A stretch of DNA of 64,000 nt from Setomelanomma holmii (taxonomy: Eukaryota; Ascomycota; Dothideomycetes; Pleosporales; Phaeosphaeriaceae). The position numbers and the translations under genes are program-made. Shown in pieces: positions 50,012 through 60,408 of this stretch. The stretch's first letter is position 1. The number at the start of each line of letters is the position of its first letter. The notes under the pieces are model-generated. The model was not told where the DNA came from. It was given only the letters and a program-made list of their open reading frames with translations, and ran no database searches. Location: positions 244,034 to 308,033 of the forward strand of contig ML978183.1 in the NCBI GenBank assembly GCA_010015745.1, in the 5' to 3' direction.

Positions 50012-50964
50012 ATGCTGTTTTCGAACGCCTTTACCGCTTCCGCCCTGCTTGCTGCTCAAGTTGCCGCTCACGGCGCTGTGACGAGCTATCAGATCGATGG
50101 CGTAACCTACCCAGGGTAGGAAACTCCTCACAAGTCTCTTCATGTCGACTTTGTAATTGATCTGGAGACTGACGTGCCTTGAAGTTACACCGGCTTCTCG
50201 CCTGCCTCAAGCCCAAAGACGATCCAGAGACAATGGCCAGACTACAACCCGACCTTGACCATTACAGACAAGAAGGTCATGTGCAACGGAGGTACTTCAG
50301 CAGATCTTGTTGCGCCCGTGGCTGCAGGTGGAAAGATCAAGGCCATCTGGTCTCAGTGGACTCACGCTCAAGGAGTAAGCATTGCTCTAAACAGCACATG
50401 TAGACATGCGCTAACTTTCTTTCTCTTCGCTCGACAGCCCGTGATGGTCTGGATGTACAAGTGTGCCGGCGCCTTCACGAGCTGCGACGGCAGTGGTAAA
50501 AATTGGTTCAAGGTTCGTCTCCAAACCTTCCGATTTGCTACGCACGTATGCTGATATAGTCGTCAGATTGACCAGAAAGGCATGACAGCCCCACCTCTCA
50601 GCGGCACAGCATGGGGCACAAACGACGTTCTCAAGAACCTTTACTGGGAGTCCACAGTCCCCAAGTCACTTGCCCCTGGCAATTACCTCGTTCGACACGA
50701 GCTTCTCGCGCTGCATCAGGCCAATACGCCACAGTTTTATGCGGTACGTACTTCTTCTGATTGGAGATGACAAAAGCTTAACGACTGTTCTAGGAGTGCG
50801 CGCAAATTCAGGTCACGGGTAGTGGTACGGGGCAGCCAAGCGGTGACTACCTGGCTACAATTCCTGGCTATGCTGCTCAGTCGGACCCGGGTGTTACGGT
50901 TGACACGTACGCAAGCAAGGCGACTACGTATACATGCCCTGGACCAAATGTTTGGACTGGCTAG
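50012..50964 (+). CDS. Secreted AA9 lytic polysaccharide monooxygenase (formerly GH61)
   Basis: AA9 enzymes are copper oxidases that cleave cellulose or hemicellulose chains outside the cell. Five exons (50012-50115, 50185-50374, 50438-50512, 50567-50743, 50794-50964) join in frame to 238 residues with no carbohydrate-binding module. The signal peptide MLFSNAFTASALLAAQVAA is followed directly by His, the N-terminal half of the copper-binding histidine brace (HGAVTSYQIDG). The second brace His is in WSQWTHAQGPVMVW. The axial Tyr and supporting Gln lie in HQANTPQFYAECAQIQV. Cysteines for the usual disulfides are present. Every intron shows GT..AG ends. The TATA box upstream fits strong induced expression (inference). 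It converges on the short-chain dehydrogenase. Confidence 0.93.
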
Positions 50965-51062
50965 GTGGAAGACGGTGTAGGGAAGCTGATGAAGGTCCCA
51001 AGTGTGGTCACGTATTCGGGTGCAACACCCAATACAGCACAGCATATTTATCAGCCATCGCA

Positions 51063-51974
51063 TTACTTCCTCTCCTTACCAACCCGCTCTTTCATAGTCT
51101 CCTTCAACTCATCCAACCCCCCAAGCTTCTGAAACTCCCCATCCCCAATCCCACTCGCCAACACCGTCCGATCAGCATAATATATCGTCCCCGCCTTCCC
51201 CCCTCTCCAAATTTGCTGCGGCGGACTATCCTGCAGTAAATCATCAGCAACGCTGTTTGCCCAGACCATCCGGTCCTCAGCATAACTCTCCGTCACCGTG
51301 CCCTGAATCACCTTCTCCACCTTTTCTTTGATCGGCTTGTATAAACTGTTCTCCGGAATGTGTGGAGTGTTTGTGCGATTCGGGCCAAAATTACTCTCCA
51401 CACTACCCGTTTTCAGATCGATGACGCGAACCCCGAAAGGCTCGAGTTCGATGCGTTGTGTGTCGCTGAACATTGCCATGGCCGCTTTACTCGCGCTATA
51501 CGCGCTGTGGAACGGTGTGCGTAGTACGGAGGAGATGGATGTTTGATTTACTAAGAGGCCCTTGGGGGCGCCGGGTAGAATGGACTTGTTGTGCATGAGT
51601 AGAGGCATGAAGGCTTGTGTGACGTCGAGGTAGGAGAAGACGTTTATTTCGAAGAGCTTGCGTGCATCGGAAATGTTCAGGTCGAGGAAGGGCATGTAGT
51701 GACCACCGCCGACGGAGTTGATCAGGATATCGAGGTGTCGGTTTGTTTTGCGCGTCACTTCTTTGACGCATGCTTCGATGGAGGAGTTGTCGAGGACATC
51801 CATGAGTACACACTCGATGCCGCGCGCTTTGAGTACCTCCATCTTCGCTGCATTCCGAGCCGCTGCAATCACGCGAATGCCACGCTCATGGAGAGTGAAA
51901 GCGAGCGCTTCACCAAGGCTTCCTGCAGAGCATCCGGTGATGAGCGCTATGCGATCGTTTTGAGGAGCCTGCAT
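51063..51974 (-). CDS. Short-chain dehydrogenase/reductase (AYR1-like)
   Basis: This is a single-exon classical short-chain dehydrogenase of 303 residues. The first ATG in frame is at 51974 (MQAPQNDRIALITG). The cofactor motif is TGCSAGSLGEALA (TGxxxGxG type), followed by RVIAAARNAAKM with an Arg that favours NADP(H). The structural motif appears as INSVGG instead of NNAG. The catalytic Ser lies in QTSISSVLRTPFHSAYSASK, with Tyr and Lys in YSASK. The long C-terminal part resembles the fungal 1-acyldihydroxyacetone-phosphate reductase (Ayr1) group, which suggests lipid or NADPH-dependent ketone reduction, but the group is broad and the substrate is uncertain. Only 98 bp separate its 3' end from that of the AA9 gene. 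Confidence 0.85.
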   Translation of the reverse strand: MQAPQNDRIALITGCSAGSLGEALAFTLHERGIRVIAAARNAAKMEVLKARGIECVLMDVLDNSSIEACVKEVTRKTNRHLDILINSVGGGHYMPFLDLNISDARKLFEINVFSYLDVTQAFMPLLMHNKSILPGAPKGLLVNQTSISSVLRTPFHSAYSASKAAMAMFSDTQRIELEPFGVRVIDLKTGSVESNFGPNRTNTPHIPENSLYKPIKEKVEKVIQGTVTESYAEDRMVWANSVADDLLQDSPPQQIWRGGKAGTIYYADRTVLASGIGDGEFQKLGGLDELKETMKERVGKERK

Positions 51975-53044
51975 ATTGTCGCAAAAATCTGAGACGAATT
52001 GTACTCTGCTCAATGATTATAAGCCTAGTAATTCTTCAAGTATACGACCTCGTTCGAGAGCTGTGGTTAGTAAGTGTCGATTGTGAACCCTTCATGATGT
52101 AATGAACGTGCTTTGACCAATGGAAGGTGTAGCTTTCCCAGCCAAGTTGCGCCACTTCCACTTAAGATTTTTATTTGCATACTCGGAAAGCTTTACTTCG
52201 AGAACTCAACTCTTAAAAGGGTTCGGCAGAGCGTTGCTATTGCGTATGGTTTACAGAATGATGGACGGGTCGTGTTGGTGCAAGAACGATCCACACTCGC
52301 TTAACTTCTGCCGTTACCCGTACGCTCGTGGCAAAGAAAGGTACCAGCAGGGCTCAACCCCTGTCTACACCCTAGTCAAGCTTCACACATACATCATTGC
52401 CCGCCAGCAGGTTCTGCACACTTAACTCCTCGGAGCTCATCACAACTACATAGGTGGACCTGAATCCCGGTCAAGCGCAGCGAATTGTTCAATGCCGACC
52501 CGTGGACGCCACCGCACAAACCGGAAATGCACAGCCACTACTACTGCCATTTTGTCGTCACGTTAGACCTTAAGATGGGGAGGTGCCTGACTTGGGACCC
52601 TTTGGTTCCTGGATCGCTCATTCATTGTTGGTGATTGTGTGTATTTTCGATGTTTGCGCCTCTAATGAAACTGGTTCCGGCGCTGCGATGGAGCACGACC
52701 TCGATAATGGAGCCAAGTCATGAGCAAAGGTATTTAGTTTCTTCATCCACAGAATGCATGGAGTTGGAAGCTGACGTCGAATGAATGGTAGATCCGTTGA
52801 TGCGTGCATCTCCGCTGTCCGAATATACTTCCCTTGCGACTCAATTGCGCCATTAAACCACACATGCCTATGCGAGCAATTCACATGGCACGTAGCGTAT
52901 GTCTCTCCCCTTCATACACTCTTCCACCACTTTGACAAAGCTCAGAGTCTTGACTATGTTACCATACTTACTCCACACAGGTGCTACCACAACCATGCCT
53001 CCCAACCAACCTCTTATCCTCTCTTCACAATCGCAAATTCGGAC
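51975..53044. other. Intergenic ~1.1 kb; may hold 5' exons of the membrane-protein gene
   Basis: This lies between the divergent short-chain dehydrogenase and membrane-protein genes. One open frame on the plus strand runs from 52781 into the next gene, but its protein has no signal peptide and looks non-coding. A possible intron (GTATGT near 52900 to CACAG at 52980) suggests that true upstream exons lie here, which I could not settle. Confidence 0.35.
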
Positions 53045-53920
53045 ATGCACACTGAATGCCGTGCCGCAGGCAGCATAGGTGCTGCAACGGTACAGCGCAG
53101 ATACCAACAACAACGAAGACAAATCAACAGCATCTTATCCAGCGTGGGCAACGTTGCGCAATCATTCCTCTCTGCACAGAGCTTGTCAATCGCCATACCC
53201 ACAGCGATACCTAGCATACCGGGCGTGCCGGCTGCAAGCACAACGCCTGCGGCCCAAGCCAGTACGACTGCATCAAGCGCAAGCAATACTACGCCAGCAT
53301 CAGCCTCGAACACGCTGTCCATAGGTCCAAGCTCGACAGCGTCAGATGCCTCACAATCATCGAACTCCCCAACGTCCACAACATCATCATCGTCAACGAA
53401 GAAGTCTTCTGGTCCATCACCTGGACTCATCGCCGGCGCGGTGATCGGCGGTGTCGCCGTACTTCTCTTGCTGGGCATCCTCATCATGTTGATCCTACGC
53501 CACAAGCGAAGGAAACGCAACACGCCTCCACCCACATATGCCTCACCAGCACTAGAGCACGGATCGGTCAGCGCAAGAAGCCTGGACGAGACGCTCGTTG
53601 ATCGGACGCCGATGGCCGAACATCACACGTTGGCGGGAGGAGGGTTGGGATACGGGAATGAGAAGGAATTATATCGCGCGAGTCAACCGGAGGTTGCAAT
53701 GCCGGTGCAGAGTGAGATGTCAACTAGTGCGAACGTGTGGGAGCTAGATGGGAGGGAGACGGAAAGAATGGAGAGAAGTGAGTTGGAGTCGCCTATCTCA
53801 CCCCTGAATGGTGAGGAGGGGAGGAGGTTTGATGATTGGCCGTTACCGAGTGGGAATGGGGTGCATGGTGGAGCTGGAATGCCAGCGCAGAGAGCAGAGC
53901 ACTCAGAGTTGCACTTTTAA
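53045..53920 (+). CDS. Single-pass Ser/Thr-rich membrane protein (start not resolved)
   Basis: The supported part is a type I-like surface protein. It has a Ser/Thr/Ala-rich stalk of ~130 residues (TTASSASNTTPASAS, then STTSSSSTKKSSG), one transmembrane helix (GLIAGAVIGGVAVLLLLGIL) and a basic stop-transfer RHKRRKRN. A hydrophilic cytoplasmic tail of ~140 residues follows, with PPPTYASPA just inside the membrane. This layout is common in filamentous ascomycetes and resembles cell-wall sensors of the Wsc/Mid2 kind, though no WSC domain is seen. I give the nearest Met as start, yet a signal peptide is missing, so one or more 5' exons probably lie upstream. The function is unknown. Confidence 0.6.
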   Translation: MHTECRAAGSIGAATVQRRYQQQRRQINSILSSVGNVAQSFLSAQSLSIAIPTAIPSIPGVPAASTTPAAQASTTASSASNTTPASASNTLSIGPSSTASDASQSSNSPTSTTSSSSTKKSSGPSPGLIAGAVIGGVAVLLLLGILIMLILRHKRRKRNTPPPTYASPALEHGSVSARSLDETLVDRTPMAEHHTLAGGGLGYGNEKELYRASQPEVAMPVQSEMSTSANVWELDGRETERMERSELESPISPLNGEEGRRFDDWPLPSGNGVHGGAGMPAQRAEHSELHF

Positions 53921-54010
53921 CGGCAACGCCCTCTATTTAATGATATCCACGTAGAACCAAATATACAAACTTCATGATTAAGGCCATTCGACCCTCGAAG
54001 ATGCCTCCAA

Positions 54011-55269
54011 TCATCGAATTGCCGAATCAACACGACCCATTCCGCCCACTTCAACCAAGATCTTGACATGACTCTCCTTATCATGTATCAATGCTTTGAT
54101 ACCTCCTTCGACCAGATCTTCGAGCTGGATTTTACTTGTGATCATCTTGCTTGGCTTCAGCTTCCCTGTTCCATTGTCAGCATACATACATCCTATACGT
54201 TATTGTTGTGAATACATACCTGCGGCCAACTGATCAATCACACCTTGAACATCCTTTCTCTGATAACCTAGCACACCTGTATAATTCGCTTCTCGAAAGC
54301 CCAGGGTATTCGGGTTGAATGGAATTTCCCTCTCCCAGATCGCGACATTGACGACATGGCCTCGCGCTTTTACTGCTGAGCACGCTGTGGTGATGCTCGC
54401 AGGCACGCCGGCGCAGTCGAATACGATATCCGGCCCGTCCTTGCCGCTGAGCTCCTTGCTGACCGCCACAGTGTCGGATGCCCGTGGATCGAGGACGTGA
54501 TGTGCGCCGAAATCCTTCGCGAACCGTTGTCGCGACTTCGACACTTCGGAGAGTATGATGGTCTTGGTGTTGAGTGCGACGAGACACTGGACTACGGCTA
54601 GCCCGATTGGTCCTCCACCTAGTATCAGTACCACCGATTCTTCTGTCAACGGTGCGGCGGATATGGCGTGCCATGCTACGCTCAGCGGTTCGACAAGTGC
54701 ACCAACGTCGAGAGAAACATTATCTGGCAGTGCGAGCACTGCAGCTTCCGGTACCACGACCGAATCGCTCAGACCTACAGAAGTGGAGATGGGAAGTCAG
54801 TGTATGTCTCGCATGCACTTCGTACAATCCTGACTTACCACCACCGCCGCCAGAAAGACCAATGAAGCCACTGTTGTAACAAACATTTTCGTACCCAGCT
54901 GAGCAGGCCTCGCAATTACTGCAGTAGATGGAGGGCTGTACAACGACGTGTTGGCCGACCCCGTAGGTGGAGACGTCTTGTCCGACTTCCGTAACTACAC
55001 CGGAGAATTCGTGACCCAGAGTGATTGGAATCGTTTCTTTGGTCACTGGGTGGGGCTTTGTAGGAGCGAAGTTCGGTCCACCGAGATACTCGTGCAGATC
55101 TGTACCGCAGATGCCTACGTAGGCCGGTGCGATCTATCGCGCATTATAAATACGAGTACCAATATGCTGGAAAGACGATACATACCCTGACTTGTCCTGC
55201 TCCACACGTTTGCTCATCCACATTCTCAATTCGAATATCCTCTTTGCCATAGTATCTTGCGGCTCGCAT
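54011..55269 (-). CDS. Zinc-dependent 2,3-butanediol-dehydrogenase-like enzyme (MDR superfamily)
   Basis: These medium-chain dehydrogenases interconvert diols or polyols with ketones using NAD(H) and zinc. Four exons on the minus strand, 55269-55186, 55133-54839, 54774-54220 and 54165-54011, join in frame to 362 residues. It begins MRAARYYGKEDIRIE, a typical start of the fungal butanediol-dehydrogenase group. The catalytic zinc site has Cys in YVGICGTDLHEYLGG, and the GHE motif in LGHEFSGVV. The structural zinc cysteines are in YCSNCEACSAGYENVC. The Rossmann motif is LILGGGPIGLAVVQ. It ends with GKLKPSKMITSKIQLED. All splice sites are GT..AG. The substrate could also be a sugar alcohol such as xylitol. 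The upstream 700 bp is free of other genes. Confidence 0.88.
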
Positions 55270-55969
55270 GTTGTCGGAGTGTTAGTTCCACCTGTGCTTG
55301 TTCTTGAGTTCGCTCTTTTGTCCCTTTCTCGGTCGCGAGTGATAACAGTATTGACGAACGCGCTCTCGATGGCTGACATCCTACTCTTTATCTTGCGATA
55401 CACAAATGCGCTATGATTCCGAGAGTTGTGGATCACAAGGTATTGTACCCCACAGTTTCAGTGGGTCAAGGAAAATACAGCGGGATGCTTCTTTTGGTGC
55501 ATGCGGTCGAACATGACATCGTCCAGCGGCTAGCGACAACTTAACATCGCTGCTCGTGCCGCACAACGAGAGTGCGTCACCCGAGACGATGCAGCCGTAT
55601 CAAACGTCCGTATAGCCGGGTTCGCATAGCTTTAATCAGACACGTCAGGTCCGTCCAGGTGAAGCGCGGGTTTAAGCTTTGCGGGGGCGGGGATGCGTGA
55701 GGTGGGGTGTATACCAATCGGATCATCGGATCCGCAAGTTCACCATAATTGCACTGTTCCTCGCCTTCTGAAGCCATAGTTTAAACCGAAACTCACTGGT
55801 CTATGTGGAAGTCCCGAGTGCAATCTGCTGCAGAAGATCGCTGTTCATGCAAGGAACGAGCCAGCTCTGCGGACTCATTTGAACTAGGGCAACGCTTGCG
55901 AACTCATGAGAACGCAGGGGAGGATTTGACGATGAATTACTGTCCGAGGAGTGACTTCATAGAAGCACT
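55270..55969. other. Intergenic 0.7 kb, no gene seen
   Basis: This lies between the 3' end of the F-box gene and the 5' end of the butanediol-dehydrogenase-like gene, both on the minus strand. It should include the latter's promoter. No RNA gene or repeat is recognised. Confidence 0.4.
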
Positions 55970-57420
55970 TCAGAGTCCACTTCCCAAGTCATCGAAGCTA
56001 TCATCTGGAACAGCAAGCGCCTCGTTTGAAGAGCTCAGCAGCACTTCGACTTGCTTGATGACCTTCCGTTGCGACTTCCATTTGCTCACACGATCCTCAA
56101 CAGCAGCCAGCAATTCGTCGGACCATGCAATGGGATTGCGCGGCAGATTGTCTCCCATATACGCAGGCATATCGATGCTAAACTCAAACTTCGGCGATAA
56201 GTGTTTCTTGAATTGTTGGAACTCTTTATCGAGCTGCTCCAGCTCGTGATCCATTGTCTGGCAGTCTTTGTCCAACTGACGAAGGTGTTTGAGTTGCCTG
56301 GCTGTCATGCCGGCTTCACGACGCAATAGGAGCAAGGTGTAAATGGCGCCATTCTCAACCAGTTCAAGCTCGGTGTCACCTGCATGGTACTCCTGCTGCT
56401 TGCCGAAGAGAGTTGGCAATAGGCGAAGTGACCATTTTCGGCGACCGTCGACTTTCTTGCCCGGGTCGAGCGAGGCATGTAGACGTTGACGACGCATCTG
56501 GCGGAGACAATCTTCGACATGGCTAAAGGTATAGGACGACTGCTGCTTCTTGTCGGGTATTAGTATGCAAAATATTCGAATTGGAGGAGACGAACCTCCT
56601 CAAGTAAGAGTCGCATAGCCCGCTCCGTCCTCAGAAATTTGAAGAGGATGTCCTTCCAGACGACTCGAATGACCATTGGCTCAGCGACGCAAAAGTCAAA
56701 GTTAAGTAATCGTCCCTCCCCTCTTGGCGGCAAATCAGCGTCGAACACGGCATGCTCAAGCTTCATGCACCAAGACAGATGGCACCAACTGTCTCTTTCC
56801 GACCGCATTTGCAGTCTTTCTACAGCGCAGGTCCCCAGCTCATCAGCGTCGTCCCCTCTGTTGGCCATTTTCGCGGCTCTCGAGTATTCACGAAAGTTCT
56901 TCGCCCAGCTGTCGTCAATCTCAAAGACAGCGTGTGTTGCTCTCCATGTGGGTCCTTTGAGACTTGTAATTTGGACCTCGCTATCAGTATCCATGCGTAG
57001 AAACTTGGCGTGGAGGAGGGATAGCTGGTCATATTGCTCATCACTGAGGCGTCGCATGTATCTTGCTTGTCGGGATCCAACGAATCCGATGAACTCCACC
57101 CGCCGCAAGTGGTGATAGAGTACACGACCATCGATGGCGTCTTGAAAGGCATGGCAGACGAGCCGCCAGTCCAGAAGGTGGTCGACAGGAACATACTCTA
57201 GTATGTACAGGACAATTTCAGCGGGAAGGTGCGCGACAGTAGACGATTGTGTCTGCTGGCTGGAGTCGATCGAATCGATCAGGGCAGCAACGTCTTCAGC
57301 ATCGTAGCTGAACTTCAAATGTTTCGCGAGCCATGACGGAAGAGGTGAGCTAGGTACTGGGGTGGTACCAACCAGGCTGGTATCATGCGAGTTCATTGCG
57401 ATTGAAGTGAAGGATGCCAT
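55970..57420 (-). CDS. F-box domain protein of unknown target
   Basis: F-box proteins are the substrate-recognition subunits of SCF ubiquitin ligases, binding Skp1 through the F-box. Exons 57420-56596 and 56548-55970 join in frame to 467 residues; the intron (47 nt) has GTTCGT, TACTAAT and ACAAG. The F-box spans residues ~50-90: LPAEIVLYILEYVPVDHLLD, then WRLVCHAFQDAIDGRVLYHH. The rest is hydrophilic and helical, with a likely coiled coil near residues 380-420 (LRQLDKDCQTMDHELEQLDK). The start at 57420 is the first ATG in frame; upstream codons are open but lack a Met. The target is unknown; fungal genomes carry many such genes. Confidence 0.75.
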
Positions 57421-58058
57421 GTGGTTGGCGTGACTCAGACTAGCGCCCGGTGCACGGCCCACTCATTTTCCGACGCAGACACGTCCACATGTGTTGGTCG
57501 CTCCTATACCTACTTCACATCTCCTTACAATATACGAACTGAGACGCGCGTTCTCAGTCTATCCCAATATGGCGATACCTGAGTTTGGAAGCTTGCGCTG
57601 CGGCATGTCGGGGGCGCATGCGAACCCAGCAAGGGAGATAGTGACCTGTCATTCCCTGGCACCATGCGGGATGGATTGAATGATCAAACACGCGATAATT
57701 ATTGAAAACTGCGCAGGACAGGGTCAGAGGCTTCCGATCATGCGCGACGAGGATTGTATCGCGTGTACAAGATGTCTTCGGGTATGCTCGGCAAGGGTAC
57801 TCTGACACTCCAGTCCAGCTCTCGTCCTAACTCATTACGGTTGGCCTGTCTCTGCCATGAGTGTTGGGTGCAGCTCGCCTTTCAAGCTCTGAACGAACCA
57901 AAAAGGAAGCTTCACGAGTGAGGACTGCCGTTTGATGCTCACCACGTGTTCTGGACCATTGCTACAGCATTGTATATCTCGCCATGTCTGACCTCAGTAC
58001 GCTGAAGTAACGACTTGCTTTCCGGCACAAATTCCCAAACTCCAACAAAGCAAAAGGC
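57421..58058. promoter_or_regulatory. Divergent intergenic region F-box / DUF1446 gene
   Basis: About 640 bp between two divergent starts. Only short frames are present, and I see no clear core promoter element. Confidence 0.4.
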
Positions 58059-58432
58059 ATGGCTCCTGCAACTCGTCGTCCAGTCCGCGTTGGTGGTGCC
58101 TCAGGTGGTTTCTCGGACCGCGTTCGAGCAATCTCATCGCTAGCAAAGGACGATGTCGATGTCATCGTTGGCGACTGGTTGTCTGAAATGACCATGACCA
58201 TGCATGGCACCGGAAAGATCAAGAACACGGAGCAGATGCTGGCTGCACGCAGTTTCGAGGAGAAGCTCAACCACGCCATGTTTGCAGAGAACTTTATGGA
58301 CTACTTCGAGCCTGCCATCAAAGATATAACAACACGCGGCATCAAGCTGGCAGTTAACGCTGGTGCATCAGACACTGAGCTGCTGGCTCAACTTGTCGAC
58401 AAGAGATGCACAGAAGCAGGCTACCCAATGAA

Positions 58433-58438
58433 GGTGGC
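58433..58438. repeat. Left 6-bp inverted repeat of the inversion
   Basis: GGTGGC here is the reverse complement of GCCACC at 59080-59085. Coding sense switches from plus to minus immediately after it. It falls in the codons for Val-Ala of the DUF1446 gene. Confidence 0.8.
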
Positions 58439-59079
58439 AGGCCCTTCACACCCGAGACCTTGACCTGATCTTCCCCAACTTGCTCGATCTTGATACCTTC
58501 GAGGTTGGCAGTCACGTCGCAGTTGTAATAGAGACGGCCCTGAATCTCGTACAACAGCTGGGAAGTGACTGAGTTCACAGTCATGCAGCCACCTGTGTTT
58601 TTCTCTTTCGACATGACGCCGTCGCCCTTGTTGTTGATGGCACAGATAGGGAAGCCCATATTGATGTGCTTGCCTTGGGCAAGAAGAGACCTAAAGTCTG
58701 AGCAATATCCACTTGATACGTAGGCCGCGCACTCGAGTAGATGGCCTGAAGTCATTAGCGCAATGTCTTTTGCTTGGGTGGGTCGTCCTCACCAATGACT
58801 AGAGAGCCCGCGAGCTCGTCAAATTGATCGCTTGTCCATTCATGCCACCATGCGGCGGCGCCGATGATGGGAGAAGCGTCCGACACACGTCCTGCAATGA
58901 CAATGTCGGCACCTTCTGTGAGAGCTCTCGCGATACCAAGGCCACCGAGATAGCATTGCGCACACACGGGTTCTAGTCCCCACTCTTCGACTAACTTGCC
59001 GTGCATGAGACTCTGGAACCCTTCACCCTTATTCAGCATGCTCTTAACAGTCCCAGTAACATCATCTCCCTCGATCCAA
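58439..59079 (-). other. Inverted coding segment of the DUF1446 gene
   Basis: All coding potential in this 641-bp stretch lies on the minus strand and corresponds to the missing middle of the surrounding plus-strand gene. It carries its own intron at 58746-58792, whose GT, branch site (GCTAATGAC) and AG are all in minus orientation, so the flip happened in DNA. I see no base lost or gained at either edge. Confidence 0.85.
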
Positions 59080-59085
59080 GCCACC
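59080..59085. repeat. Right 6-bp inverted repeat of the inversion
   Basis: GCCACC, the inverse of the left copy. Plus-strand coding resumes here within a short CCA (proline) repeat. Confidence 0.8.
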
Positions 59086-60010
59086 ACCACCAACAACGAA
59101 AGTAGGTATCACTGGGTTTGCTGGCTGGCAAGCCGAGTACCACATATACCTCGTCGGTCTGCACATGAAAGAGAAGTGCCGGTAGATCGAAGAGCAAATC
59201 CGGTACGAGTTTGGCGAAGAGATGATCAAGAAGTTCGACGTTCTGAAATTCATGCAGAATGGTTCGTCAGTCATCGACAGCCGGAACCAAGACGTTGCCA
59301 CCGTCGACTTCCGTGTCTTTACGCAATCACGAGACCGCGAACTGCTCAACATGCGGAATCCGAAAGGCTTCTTCCGTATCTCCATGGTGAATTTCCTCAT
59401 GTCTTGCCCTGGTGCTTCACTCGGCAATGATGTGCGCCAGGCGGAAGGAAAGCCGTACTACGAATATCACCCATGACTGTTGCCACAGTCTGCAGTACAG
59501 CAGCGCGTACATTGCATCTGGGAAGGCAAGGGGGACGAAGGCTTCAAGGAGGGCAAGAAGGTCATCGACATGCCACTCGCTCCAGAGTTCAAGGAGTACT
59601 ATCGACAACAACCATCCTACGAAACGACAAATCCTTTCGACTTGTCCGTATTCGGTCCTACCGTTCGGCTGCCTCTGGGATCCATCGTCCTTGGCCGCTC
59701 GGGCGACAAATGCTCGGATGCGAATGTAGGCCTTTTCGTGCGGAAAGAGGATGAATGGGAGTGGCTTCGAAGTCTCCTTACTGTCGAAAAGATCAAAGAG
59801 CTGCTGGGTCCGGAGGAGTGCAAAGGCAACCCTATCGACAGATTTGAGATGCCACACATTCGTGCGGTGCATTTCCTGCTTCATGACCATCTCGACCGAG
59901 GTTATGATGCATGTTCGACATACGATACCTTGGCGAAGAACGTGTGTGATTATCTGCGCGCAAAGACAGTCGACATCCCTGTGCAGTTTGTTCGACGAGG
60001 TGTATTGTAG

Positions 60011-60408
60011 TGAATGCGTTCCGATGCAAGGATATCTCATCACCGCAGAGAAATGCAGCACTTTCAATCAACGCTCGAAACAGCGATCATGGGTTCCTTG
60101 ATCATTCCATGGTTTGATCCGGTGCAGTGTGAGAGTTCGGCTGTCCGCAGAATTGATTCATACACCCTGCAATAGCGCTTAGCCGCAGCAGATAACACGC
60201 GTATTGCCCCAACAGCACCGAACGCTGATCAGTGTGGCGAATACAGGAAAGATCTGCTTCGGAGCGCTACAGCCGGACGGTCTACTTAGGCGCCCATCTA
60301 CTTTGACATCTTGGCTTCCACGTCACAATCATGGAGAACTTCAAACCACCTCTTGTACTCAAGCAACCAGACTCGTGCTTTTACATACTTGTAATCATTT
60401 AAAAAACC
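60011..60408. other. Intergenic, no gene seen
   Basis: About 400 bp between the two plus-strand pseudogenes, presumably the promoter of the monooxygenase. An A-rich run (TTTAAAAAACC) stands just before its start codon at 60409. No TATA box is evident. Confidence 0.4.

Larger units (their letters stand above)
58059..60010 (+). pseudogene. DUF1446 (AtuA-like) gene broken by a 641-bp internal inversion and two stops
   Basis: DUF1446 proteins resemble bacterial AtuA, linked to acyclic terpene breakdown; the fungal role is unclear. The left arm (58059-58438) codes for the normal N-terminus, RRPVRVGGASGGFSDRVRAI, on the plus strand. The centre (58439-59079) is coding on the minus strand: WIEGDDVTGTVKSM through IVIAGRVSDASPIIG, then an intact 47-nt intron (58792-58746), then HLLECAAYVSSG through QVKVSGVKGLP. 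The right arm (59080-60010) is again plus: PPTTKVGITGFAGWQAEYHI onward to VQFVRRGVL. GGTGGC at 58433-58438 and GCCACC at 59080-59085 bound the flipped piece. Mentally flipping it rejoins the frame exactly (MKVA-WIEG and GLP-PPPTT). The right arm also has TAG at 59184-59186 (EKCR*IEEQ) and TGA at 59474-59476 (YEYHP*LLPQ). No functional product is expected as assembled. Confidence 0.85.
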
